A stretch of DNA of 64,000 bases from Phallus indusiatus. Its lineage: Eukaryota; Basidiomycota; Agaricomycetes; Phallales; Phallaceae. The notes below the pieces were generated by a model. That model did not search any database and was not told the DNA's origin. It saw nothing but the letters and a program-made list of their open reading frames with translations. The position numbers and the translations under genes are program-made. The stretch lies in assembly GCA_027605045.1 (NCBI GenBank), contig JAQFWX010000055.1, positions 62,001-126,000 of the forward strand. The letters run 5' to 3'. Positions 24,721 to 37,015 of this stretch are shown one piece after another (the first letter of the stretch is position 1; each line of letters begins with the position of its first letter).

Positions 24721-26269
24721 AAGTAACAAGTCTTGCGACGTGGTCTCGGGAGCTCATCTACATACAGCTGACGTCAGGTTCTTCAAGAGCCACAGGAACA
24801 GGTTGCACTATATCCTAGCATGTCAAAATCAGAATCAGGAAGATGGGCCGACTGTGAAAACTGACCGACAGGAGAGGCAGCGGCATACAAAATTAATCGA
24901 GACATGGCGGCAAGTTGGGAAATCCGCCGAACAAAGATGAGAGCATCTTTAAATACATGTAAGTAGAACTATCTCCTTGTGGTGAGAAAATCATGATTCA
25001 CCTTCGGGACTGCTTAAACTTTAAGCTTTGATATCGGTATTTTGTCTGCACTAATCTGTCTGTGCTTTTCTCTGTTCTGTACCTTGGTGTACTATATCAG
25101 AGAGCGTAGATGTACATAGGAGATGGAAGTGGGAACAGCAGCCAAAAGTATGTCAAATCAGTAAATCAAGGGTTGTTAATTCACTTATCATTATATCAAA
25201 ACAGAGCATCACCAAACATGATGAGATCGTCGTGCTTCTGAGTCATTAGTCAATATGTCATTACGACTCATTCCTGGCAAATTCCAACAAATTGCCAACA
25301 AACCAACCACATTACGCGCCCTGTCGGAGTTTGAAATTGAAAATTACCTCGCAGTACAACCACATCTTCAATGTCTCCTGCCTACATTGTTGTAGACGAG
25401 TATGAATATCATGGCGCCTAGAATGACGTACGAAAACCAGTCTTCCTGGTTCCAGCATCAGTTCTCAAGTTCTCAGTTCCCTGTTGGCCAGAAAGATACC
25501 GTCAATTTCGCCGTCTTGTCAACCGTGTTCGAGAATTACTGGGTCGTATTCTTTGTGCAACTCAAGGCGTCAAAGTATCTGCAGTTGCGGTACAACAGGT
25601 ATTAGGCCGATCAACAAATGCGGAAACAATTTCACCGACTCTAAGACTCAGCTGTCTCGGAAATTCATGGAAAAAGTGCTTTTTGGTACCGAGGTCATCT
25701 TTTATGAGAAGGGCAAAAGCGACCACAGATTGAAGTACCCCTCCCGTCGCCAGCTTTACTCCCGAGTACCTGGTAGATACAACACTCCAGGAGTGGTGGC
25801 GTCGTGATATTTCGAAGAAAGATACGGCTACACCAAGTAAACCCTAACTGATCTGCCTCGTCATGTTTCTTGCTTCTTAGTGCTTTTCCTCCACAATCAT
25901 TATAACAACGCCGTAGGCGACAGTTGTCCCCACTGAGTGTTCGCTTGTCATCAAAACATGTTTTTGCACACTGGGAGCATCCTTCGGTAAGTTCTTGTGC
26001 TAGCTTACCTCGTTCGTTGGAGCTGACTTTGGTGAATCCTTTGACTTTTACTAGAGTGACTTCTGCTATTCTTTCATTCTCATCTGGTTGCTTAGCACCT
26101 TGCTTATGTCTCTCAGAGGTTTTCGCCTTGCCTACGTGTTTTTAGCCTTCAGGTTCAATGACCTCAAGTATTATGGATCAAAGCCTTGGTCTCAAGCATC
26201 GCAGTATTGCCCTCAAAATTTTTCATACTGGGAACTGCGTTTTAATTTACAAAATATTATTTAAGATAG
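24721..26269 (+). other. gene-poor stretch with an unidentified broken frame
   Basis: From about 25380 to 25855 one plus-strand frame reads like protein (for example FTPEYLVDTTLQEWWRRDIS near its end) but contains two in-frame stops. I could not identify it; it may be a decayed host gene or a mobile-element remnant. Nothing else stands out. Confidence 0.3.
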
Positions 26270-26375
26270 ATACTGTTGAGTGGTGGAAACTAGATACAGG
26301 TACAGAGATTTACATATCTAAGATAGTGAGTGGTGAAAACTAAATACAGGTACAGAGATTTATCAATACATATGA
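26270..26375. repeat. tandem repeat in the 3' flank of AIM9-like copy 2
   Basis: Two units share GTGAGTGGT, AAACTA and GGTACAGAGATTTA, matching the repeat at 20968-21055 beside copy 1. Confidence 0.75.
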
Positions 26376-26381
26376 AAAGAT

Positions 26382-28328
26382 TTACTGAAATGCGTGATTC
26401 AAGTTTTTGTGTATCTGAGGTGTTTGCGAAGTCTCCGCGGTAACAGACAAAGCACCATCCTGGAAGGGCCATTGACGCCGTGCATCTTCCCGTTCAGACT
26501 CGGGTAAACTCTGCAGATACCTTTCCCGCACGACCTCCATGGTCTTTTGTGTTTCTTTTATTTTGTCTGGGTGAACCTCTCCGTCAATGTCAAAACCCCA
26601 TTTCGAACACAATACCCAGGGTTTGTACACCTGAGCTAAGCGTTTCAATGCAGACTTATTAGCTGCTATCTCCGACTCCGAAAATGAGATGGGACACTCT
26701 TCACCACGGGGTGATATCAGGTTTTTCCAGGCGTCGCATATACAGATTAATGTGTTCTCAAAAAAGGCTGTGCCGGTGTTCCAAGTTTCCGAAGCGAATA
26801 ATAGAGGCATTGTGCCAAATAAAAATTCATCAGTTGCTCGATGGGCGTGAAGTCGGGGGTTGAACTCTTTGGTAAGAATTGTATACCCATTATATCTTTT
26901 TACTGCACTTAACTCTTTTTTTGCCTCCGCTTGCTGTGCCTCGGAAAGAGAATGGAAATTGTCAGGTAATGCGGGATTCTCGCACAGTTGACCCCCGGGT
27001 TCCAATTCGACCGGAATGTAATTGCTTGGCGGATCGAGACATTGTGGAAGGCTCCTGGCTATTACTAAGAGAAGATCTATATGAGCCCCCTGCCAGCCCA
27101 AGATACCGGAGATGCGATGTGATCCGTCGACTGGAGAGATGAGGATATTCTGACTGTGAAAATTTGGATGCCAAAGTGCAGGGTAGTCGAACTCCTCAAC
27201 AGGTGTAAGGAAGGGAGCGACGAGCGCATATTTTTCCAGAAGTTTGATATGTGTTTCAGGATCATTGTCACGCTCTGAACGGAACAGCGGGCTGTCCATT
27301 CGATGAGGTTTGGCATATTTCTTCAGCCAAGCGATTTCACAGTTGATGACAGATAGAGCATAGTCCGATAAGGAATTCCCTAACAACATAATGAGTTGTT
27401 GATACAGATGGATTTTTGTGGATCAGCTCACAGGGACCTCTGTCGATGTTGAGCTCTGCGCGTCCATCCCGCCAGAATCGACGCTCAACAGAGGGACCGA
27501 TACAATAAAGCTCGCCGGGAGATTCAGACAATTTGATAGAAGGAACGTTATGGGGAATATCCTTGGTGTAATAGAGGCTTCCCAGATAGTTAAAACCCAT
27601 GTCTGTCATACGACGTTCGGCTTCGACTATTTTTGATATGATTTGACCCACTTCGTCTGGTGTCAAGTTTTCCCATTGCACCTCACTGAGAAGTCTGCCT
27701 TTCAGTTTTTCCATGATAATAAACTCAGACCTGACAGGTGTGCTATCGGAATGTGAGGACCAAGCCAAGACGTTTGGGACGGGGAGTTCAAGAAACTCTC
27801 TCATGAATTGCATTGTCGCCACTTCGCTGGCTGTGGTGTAATGAGCGGGACCTGCAAAGGGATATGGAAGTTTTGCAACGAGTTCTTGCCCATTATCTAA
27901 TTTGATTTCGAACAACCTGTTTGCAGTTTCTACAAAATGTTAAAACAAAAAAAAACACCTTCGAAGTAGTGACACGATACCATCGCGGAGCTTGGAAAAA
28001 TGTACGCATGATGATGCGTTAGCAGCACGAATGGCCTCGTCAATCAATGCGGAAACATTAAATTCAAGGAATCGATTGGCGTGTTCTTGTTGAGGGTATA
28101 CTCATTACTGGTGATTCACTCAAAAAAAAAGAGGATAAAACTTACGCTTTTGAGTGTTGAACCACCAAGTACTACTGGTATGACGAAAATAATCATGCTC
28201 TAAATTATCACAAGTATTTAGTCAGATTGTGTAGAATAACTTATAATTTAAATACCATGGGGTACTGCGAAAGTCCCGAACGAACGTCGAATCCTCGGTA
28301 AACTCAAAATAGAGCGTATCGTCGACAT
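26382..28328 (-). CDS. AIM9/APH-like protein, copy 2 (probable pseudokinase)
   Basis: Five minus-strand exons (28328-28256, 28199-28146, 28085-27981, 27929-27432, 27379-26382) encode 575 aa, with all introns at the same positions and phases as in copy 1. The final exon is 998 nt in both. It again has an Arg-rich, probably mitochondrial N-terminus and the TTASEVATMQF segment. The catalytic loop is HPNFHSQNIL (Asn316 for Asp) and the metal-site motif ILGW (Gly338 for Asp). The different second substitution (Ser in copy 1, Gly here) with an intact frame suggests both copies are kept without kinase activity, although recent decay of the active site cannot be excluded. Further broken copies lie at 42-47.6 kb. 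Confidence 0.88.
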
Positions 28329-29242
28329 TGTTCAGGTAAGCTGATTAAGGTCGCGGCAAAAGTAAGTATGCGGCGGACGCCACCCTCTAGCCCGACCTTG
28401 TCACAAGTATACTGACAAATCTCCAGTTCGGAATCAAAGAAGAAAAAAAGCTAATACAAGGGCGCTAGTACCCTATCAAAGTAAGCGGGAACGTCGCCAG
28501 CTAATTTCTTTCCTCAGGCTTGTGACTTAAAGCTTAAGGATAATGACTGACTCACGAATTGACGTTCTGGTTTCTCTTCTTTCGTTAGTAGTTATAACCC
28601 TAATGACGTCCTTCTTCGCCTGGTCGCGATCCCTTCTCCTTCTTTCATTGATACAGCCTGAGGTCCTTTACCGCACACTGTGCAGTCCTTGTAGATCGAG
28701 TCAATTTGATTTCTCTATGTGTATTTTCAAAAACCATGCTTTTGTAAGATTAATTACTGATGTTGTACGTAGTTACAAACTCGGTTACGTACTCAGGCAT
28801 TCACCTCCTGAAGCCATTCTTATCGATGATTTTTTATGATGAATACCGCACGGCGCAGCCGCTTGTAATTGAGCAATTAGAAGACGCAAATGTGATCTTC
28901 AACTTCAAATCACTCTTCGGCGACAGCTACACTTGACAGACGCTTTCCAGCTCGTTCCCTCTCATCCTCCATCAATTTTTATGTATGTCATTGCTGAGGT
29001 ATTTTATTCGTCTTTTGTCTTTTCTGAGCAACTAATTCAGTAGAATCAATCAGGTAATTTACATATCCCGATAGCGTTTATACCCATCTTACATCAAAGA
29101 AATCCATTTATTAAGGATTTAAGCTCAGAAAACAGCAAATAGCCACGCATATATGCGTATACGAAGATATCCCACTACCCAGTACACCGTATTGCATTAT
29201 GTCAAAGCCTACACAAATGAATGTGAATAAACAAATGTATGA
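28329..29242. other. intergenic, one doubtful short frame
   Basis: A 98-codon plus-strand frame at 28543-28839 starts with a hydrophobic segment but has no support beyond being open. I do not call it a gene. Confidence 0.35.
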
Positions 29243-29599
29243 TTAGGGCCAGAAAAGAACTAACAATTTATTTTTTAATGCATCCCAAAAAAATTGTAGA
29301 AGTTCCGCGGGTGTGGTTTCTTGTTTAAGATTTGAAATAAAGAGTTTGTCTTTTTGCCGTAGTTTTTTAGTCCAGGCCCCTTGGTTCTTGCGTTCTTCAT
29401 CATAACCAGATTTCTTGACCCATCCCTTGATATCTCTCCGTTCATAAACTTGAAGTCCTCGTTTCTCCAAACTTCTTTCCTCGCTCCCTCGCAAACGCTT
29501 TAGATGCGATACATCTCGCCATTGACTCTCCATTCCAAGTTGTCCAAGAGTTTCGTTATTACTTTTTGGAATCCGAGAAAAGGAGCTGAGAAATGACAT
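29243..29599 (-). CDS. hypothetical small basic protein, 118 aa
   Basis: The single-exon minus-strand frame starts with ATG at 29599. The product is strongly charged (Lys, Arg, Glu) with regular spacing that suggests helices, and has no signal peptide or membrane segment. I do not recognise it. A possible intron (donor GTAAGT, acceptor ending just inside the start) would add an upstream exon. It could also be the remnant of a larger gene in this gene-poor stretch. Confidence 0.35.
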   Translation of the reverse strand: MSFLSSFSRIPKSNNETLGQLGMESQWRDVSHLKRLRGSEERSLEKRGLQVYERRDIKGWVKKSGYDEERKNQGAWTKKLRQKDKLFISNLKQETTPAELLQFFWDALKNKLLVLFWP

Positions 29600-29937
29600 T
29601 AATAAGTGCTCTTTGATTTGATTGTAACTTACACATTTGAGAGAGAATGGTGGTTCTTTTGTTAATACAACTTGCGGTGGGGAAAAGGCGAAATCAGCGA
29701 CTTGTCACGGTAACCGTAACCAGCTCGTTGGATTTTATAGTTCGGACTATATAATGTATTCAATAGATTACATAATAAAATTGAGCATTTGTCCTCCACC
29801 CATTTTGTGCTGTGTCGCGCTGTATCGTGTGTGCCGTGTTGTATCGTGTTAACGTCAAATTTACGATCCGTTATGTCTAAATTCAATTTCTACCCTACAT
29901 TCGTCTTATAATCCAATAGTTATTGCGGTATTGCGTT

Positions 29938-29989
29938 GTCACATGTCACGTGCCATGTGTCACGTGTCACGCGTCACGAGTTGTCAGAC
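29938..29989. promoter_or_regulatory. cluster of CACGTG/TCACG motifs upstream of racemase-family gene
   Basis: CACGTG occurs at 29947-29952 and 29961-29966, embedded in repeated TGTCACG words, 75-95 bases upstream of the ATG at 30042. CACGTG is the core bound by bHLH factors such as Cbf1. A regulatory role is inference. Confidence 0.4.
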
Positions 29990-30041
29990 TTGTTGACACG
30001 TCTACGGTTGCACGTCTCCTGATTTTGCTCATCCCCGCCGC

Positions 30042-31406
30042 ATGGATATACATACCAGCTTAAGCTCAAGATGTGAGTTACAGCCAATTGTCACAATTGA
30101 GATGCACACAGCTGGAGAAGTTGGGCTTTTCTTCGTCAATTATAAATATCTTGTTCACCTAGTGTTTGCTTCTTCTAGCCAACACGGATAGTGATCAAAG
30201 GATTCCCATCGCTCACCGGAAGCACCTTACTTGAGAAACGAGCGGATGCCAAGTCGAGCTATGATTCAACGCGGAAACGGCTGATGACCGAGCCGAGGGG
30301 GCATCCTGACATGTACGGTGCAATTCTGGTCCAGGACACGGAACTCGTTCAATCAGGAAAAGCTGACATAGCTGTTCTCTTTTGTCATAATGGTACGGCT
30401 GGTTTTCCAATTGCCGAATCATGATAATAAATGAACCTTCTTGAAATCAGAGGGGTTTTCGACAATGTGTGGGCATGCTACAATCGCTTTGGGACGTTTT
30501 CTGGTCGATACCCGTGATACTTCCATATTTCCTAGGCGAAGTCGACTTACGGACGTAAATAAGGACGCTCGTGCCATCCCTTTCGTTATTCATGCCCCTT
30601 GTGGTCTGATCAAAGTTTCTGTTCCAGTTGTACTTGCAGAAAATGGAGATGTCTCCGAGAATTCATTTAAGTCCGATCCCTCACGACCCGTGTCCTTTCT
30701 TTCGGTTCCATCGTTCGCTACAGGTATAGACATTCCCGCGGAGATACCAGCTGTGTATATCTGGCAAGAGATCGCTTCAGTATCTTCACTAAAAAAAGTA
30801 CGATTTGATATCGCCTTCGGAGGAGCTTTTTATGCTATCGTGACCGTCGATCAACTAGGATTCCCCTCTGACATTCCAATAGTCGATGCTTTCCGACAAA
30901 ATTTATATACATTATCTTCTCTGAGAGAGGCAACTCGGCTTTTCAAAGCCTTTTTGGTGGAAACCCCCGAATTTCAAAAATACCTACGTCACCCTACATC
31001 TCCGGAATTAGAATATCTATATGGGATTATCGTCATCGACCCACCGCTGTGCAATCAAGATTCATCTAACACCGGCATATGTTTCTTTGCCGACCAACAG
31101 GTCGACCGGTCGCCTTGTGGTTCAGGTGTTTGCGCAAGGGCCGCGCTGGCTATTTCCAAAGGCGAGCTGGCGCTGCACGATAAGTGGACGTATCACTCGC
31201 TGGTTACGAAGACGAAAGGGGAGGGTGCGTTTGTAGGACGTGCTGTAGAAGAAGTACTAGTTGATCATGATGGGAGGCACCTTGAAAAACATGCATCTTG
31301 GAATGCGTATACTATTGAAGTATCAGGTTATGCTTTTTATACTGGCGCGTCAACGTTTATTGTAGAGGAGGGTGATCTCATTGGCAAAGAGGGATTTGTA
31401 ATATAA
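30042..31406 (+). CDS. proline racemase-family protein, copy 1
   Basis: Three exons (30042-30119, 30179-30392, 30451-31406) encode 415 aa. The family covers proline racemase, 4-hydroxyproline 2-epimerase and trans-3-hydroxy-L-proline dehydratase, all acting on free imino acids in the cytosol. The sequence shows the start pattern MHTAGEPTRIV, EPRGHPDMYGA, the first catalytic loop TMCGHATI with Cys104 and the second DRSPCGSG with Cys320. Dehydratases replace the second Cys by Thr, so two cysteines point to a racemase or epimerase. The first donor (GTTGGG) is unusual, but copy 2 has its intron at the same place. Together with copy 2 it forms a head-to-tail pair. Confidence 0.87.
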
Positions 31407-31707
31407 TGGTGATTATTGACTATCTTCCATGGAATATGGTAAAGCTAACTTTTGACGGTTAAAGTACTTAGCATGTTTCTCACGACATCAATCTTTTGAA
31501 GGTTTCCATGTATGGCATTCCGTAACATACAAGAACATTTGCTGGTTAACCGTCGCTTTGCCTACAAGATTGGCGCGATATATTAGGAGTGATCAATTGG
31601 TTCACATCCTGGCGTACTTCAGGGCCGGGTCAATATTTGCTCTGCTTTTCCCTGCCCCATCTGTGGGGTTATAAGGTCATCTGCGAGAGGTTTTTCTTCA
31701 AACGTTC
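31407..31707. other. intergenic between the tandem racemase-family genes
   Basis: This is the 3' end of copy 1 and the promoter of copy 2. It lacks the CACGTG cluster seen before copy 1, so the two may be regulated differently. Confidence 0.4.
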
Positions 31708-33090
31708 ATGGATCTTTATGCTTCATTGAGCTCGCGACATGAGTTGCAACCAATCGTCTCGATCGGAATGCACACAGCTGGCGAAGTAGGGTCCCTTTTT
31801 TCTTGAAATCAGAACGCTGCTAATCCAAAAGTCTTGCATCGTCTAGCCAACGCGAATAATTATCAAAGGATTTCCATCTCTTAACGGAAATACACTGCTT
31901 GAAAAACGACTAGATGCAAAGTTGCGGCATGATTTGATACGGAAGCAGTTGATGAATGAGCCAAGAGGACATTTCGGCATGTATGGTGCAATTCTAGTTC
32001 GAGATACCGAACTCGTGCGATCTGGAAAAGCTGATATCGGTGTTCTTTTCTGTGATAATGGTATGATCAAGGCTGTACAATAACGGAATGTAACAGTCTT
32101 TATTCATTTAAAATTTCTATAATAGGAGGCTTTTCAACGATGTGCGGACATGCTACCATCGCCTTAGGACGTTTTATGGCGGATACCCAAGATGCCTCTA
32201 TATTTCCAAGGCGAAACCGACCAGCAGACACGAAGGACAAACAAGTTACTACTTTGACTATCCATGCACCGTGTGGTCTCGTTAGAGTCTCTGTCCCAGT
32301 CATGCTCGCAGATACATCTACCGGCGGCGTCGCTGCCGAGAAGTCACTCCAGTCTGATCCTTCACGTTCTGTATCCTTCTTGTCTGTCCCATCATTCGCA
32401 ACTGGTATAGATATTACCGTTGACATACCGGTCAAAGATTTCTGGAGAGAGATTACCCCGGCAGAGTCTTCGACACGAAAAGTGCAATTCGATGTCGCTT
32501 TCGGAGGAGCCTTTTATGCAATTGTTACCGTCGACCAACTCGGATTTCCTTCCGATATACCAATAGTCGATGCATTGCAACGGGAGGTTTATACATTATT
32601 CTCTTTAAAGGAAGCAGCGCGACGTTTTAAAACCTTTCTGCTGGAAATGCCCGATTTTTATAGGTACCTGCGCCACCCGACATCGCCGGACCTGGAGTAC
32701 CTGTATGGGATCATTGTCGTTGATCCCATATCATGCAATGAGAATCGATCCAGCACTGGTATAGTCTTTTTTGCTGACCAGCAAATCGACCGGTCGCCGT
32801 GCGGTTCAGGCGTGTGCGCAAGGACCGCGTTGGCCATGTCCAAGCGTGAATTGGGATTAAATGATACTTGGACGTATCATTCTCTGGTCACGAAGATGAA
32901 GGGGGAGGGTGCGTTTGTGGGACGTGCTGTGGAAGAAGTAGCTGTCGATCATGATGGAAGACATATTAGAAAAGCTGCACCTTGGAAGGCTTATACGGTG
33001 GAAGTGTCTGGTTATGCTTACTATACCGGAGTATCGACTTTTATCCTGGAGGAGAATGACGACATTAGCAAGGAAGGTTTCGTAGTTTAG
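31708..33090 (+). CDS. proline racemase-family protein, copy 2
   Basis: Three exons (31708-31785, 31847-32060, 32126-33090) encode 418 aa. Exons 1 and 2 have exactly the lengths of those in copy 1 (78 and 214 nt) and intron phases are the same, which shows a tandem duplication. Catalytic cysteines are kept at Cys104 (TMCGHATI) and Cys323 (DRSPCGSG). Both copies have full-length open frames. The likely role is racemisation or epimerisation of proline or hydroxyproline, perhaps for use of plant or animal hydroxyproline; the exact substrate cannot be read from the sequence. Confidence 0.87.
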
Positions 33091-34671
33091 TAGTAAGTAT
33101 GAAGTATTTTTCTGTGGAACGGAAACCTGATGATATTTAGGAATTTAGATAAAGTTGGCATGTATCGAAATTTATTTTCGTTAGCGGAACTACATACACT
33201 GCGCGCGCGATGGTTGTCTTGCGTTAAGTTGCTTACATGAACGGAAAGGAAGAACGTAAAATTTACACTGGCAAACTTATCTTCTCAGAACGGATTCAAT
33301 TCATCAGTCTCATAATTTAATTCTTTAGACGTGTCGGTATACCTTTGATTTTCAAGCTCCGCGTCGCCCCTCATTTTCATACCGTGATGCTTGATGAAAC
33401 ACACTCGATGATTGTGTCGTTCGCAGAAAGTCAGCGCACTATCCCTTGCTGAGGCTTGCGATGTCTAGTATCACATTCCGCCATCGAATTAAGGGTGAAT
33501 ATAGCGTACCATGGAGCTTGTGCATTAAACCCTTGGAACGTCCCTGGAACTTCAGTAAACAATGACCGCAGTCATGCATTCATAATATGGGTGGCGCAGC
33601 ACAGACCCTCAGTAATGGATCTGATGTCCTTCTGTTGTTTCCGTTACAGTGGGTTCCCGCCCATGAGAGCTTCGGGCATCGGTACCAATCCCACGGAGAG
33701 GGTAATCAACAATCACTGTAGCCAACATATCCAGCGGTATGGTTTGGTCAATACAGATCATAATCGTATTTCATGTTCGTCTAGCGGTTCACTATGTAGT
33801 CGGTGCTTGATTTAATGTTTTACACAGTGAAAATTTCGAACGTACCAAGCTGGAGCAGGTCATGGACGGGTGAATCGGGTTGTTCTCCTGTTAGCAATGA
33901 AAGTCCAACTAGAGGCCACGTCCAGTGAGCTCGCTCTCAAACGATAAAGACGGCGAAAGGTAGAGACAATCTTTTGCATTTTTTCAAAAATTTCTTTGAC
34001 CTAGGCTCACCCAGAACATTCCAAGCGAATGGGTCATAGCGCATTACAGTGAGAAATCGGACATCGGCACGGGAGAAGTCTTCCCACCAATTGATGCTGT
34101 TCCCCTGTTTTGTTCCCTCTTGGCACCCCAAAAACGTCGACTCATTGATATTAGGATCAAATCATTTTCGCTTGTTGACGAATCGTCGCTTCTGAATTGC
34201 AGTAGCCGCTTCGGCTTGCAATTGAGACATTCAGCGTTATCCTTTTTTTCGATGGAGCTACTACTTAACTAGTAGAAACCGGTCTTTCTCGCCAGAGCCT
34301 AATTCGTCATTTTTTCTATCAACAGTTATATGAATAGCCTATCTCTCATGCTTTGATTTTACCAATGGAATCGACACAATTTCGACGGTTTGCTTTCGGT
34401 TGTCTGTGAAGCCGTTAACCACCAGATTTTACTGTTGAACCGTGAGGCTCTTTTTTTCTCTCAATCTCACGTATTTTATACACTCAGGTCGTTCCTAAAT
34501 ATTTCATCACATTTTGAACCTTATCCATTGGATCTCCAGTCTTTACCTGGATAATTCTCGAGACAAGATTGGTGATAATGGATCCGGACTCGCCCGCACA
34601 GCGTTAGTAAAAAATGTTCTCACTTTTCTTTTTTCTCTTTCTCTCTCTCTCTTTTTCCTGATAATTTTGGG
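33091..34671. other. gene-poor stretch
   Basis: A plus-strand frame at 33456-33815 and a minus-strand frame at 33937-34131 are open but lack start, splice or motif support. The last few hundred bases are the manganese peroxidase promoter, with a pyrimidine run (CT repeats) around 34620-34660. Confidence 0.35.
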
Positions 34672-34678
34672 TATAAAA
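34672..34678 (+). promoter_or_regulatory. TATA box of the manganese peroxidase gene
   Basis: TATAAAA lies 92 bases upstream of the ATG at 34764, just downstream of a CT-rich run. Confidence 0.6.
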
Positions 34679-34763
34679 GATGTGGGCTATAGCTGGTTTC
34701 TTTTTTTCTCCAGCACTGCTCTCAGCTTGAGTTCGTAGCTTCACTCCGTCTTCAGGGTTAAAA

Positions 34764-36254
<1,491 letters not shown>

Positions 36255-37015
36255 ACAATTGAATCATCGAAATAATTGTAAATATATACGCATGTTTGCA
36301 TTATCTATTGTCTAGAAGCAAGTTCGTTTCGTTTCATTTCGTTCAACGGCTTGCACAGTCTCGTCTTTTTTTTTATTTTTGTTATCTATTGTGTTGTATG
36401 TATGTGTTCATGGGGTTGAATAAAGAAACTTCGGAAATTTTTACAAGTTATAAAGATCTCAGTCTGAAGTCATACCGACAGACCCGGCAATCTGAGACAT
36501 CGCCTTGACAAATCTTTGTGCTCTCAATAGATTTCCTTTTTTTTAACATGTGTATGTGTCTCGATCAACATGCTTTTTTGAACATGAGCATCCGGTGATC
36601 GAGACCGGGGTCAAAATTATGCATGGTGGCATACCTGGTCACTACGGGCAAGTCATCCCCGAAATTGACTCAAATAAGTAAGACATTCGTTGTTATGTTT
36701 GAGGTGATCGTCGATAGAGTATAAAAAGGGCCAAAGGGCATGCCCATATGCTATCTTCTCTTTTCTTCCCCGGATCTCCAAGCTTCAGCCACCAGGTTTT
36801 TATCTGTGAAAGTCTCAGATTGAATTAAACGTCTCACATCGCCTCTGTAAGCACAGATTTCTGTTGCGCTTTATTTTCTCTCAATCACGATCACGATAAT
36901 TTTACAGCGAACAGCAGTCGCTTCATAACATAATTACACACCATCGTCTTGAGACATACACATCCATAACAACAATCTTCACTCCATTCTCTATTCCATC
37001 AGTCCACCAGTAAAC
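36255..37015. other. intergenic, promoter of the gag-like gene
   Basis: The 3' end of the peroxidase gene is followed by a promoter with TATAAAAA at 36720-36727 and a pyrimidine-rich start region. I looked for a matching long terminal repeat downstream of the gag-like ORF and saw none. Confidence 0.4.
36720..36727 (+). promoter_or_regulatory. TATA box of the gag-like gene
   Basis: TATAAAAA lies about 290 bases upstream of the ATG at 37016, which implies a long leader or an unseen leader intron. Confidence 0.45.

Noticed and set aside
28543..28839. 98-codon plus-strand membrane-like frame
   Set aside because: No motif, splice or repeat support; T-rich sequence often gives hydrophobic frames by chance.
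33456..33815. 119-codon plus-strand frame in the gene-poor stretch
   Set aside because: Composition is not protein-like and no splice or start context supports it.
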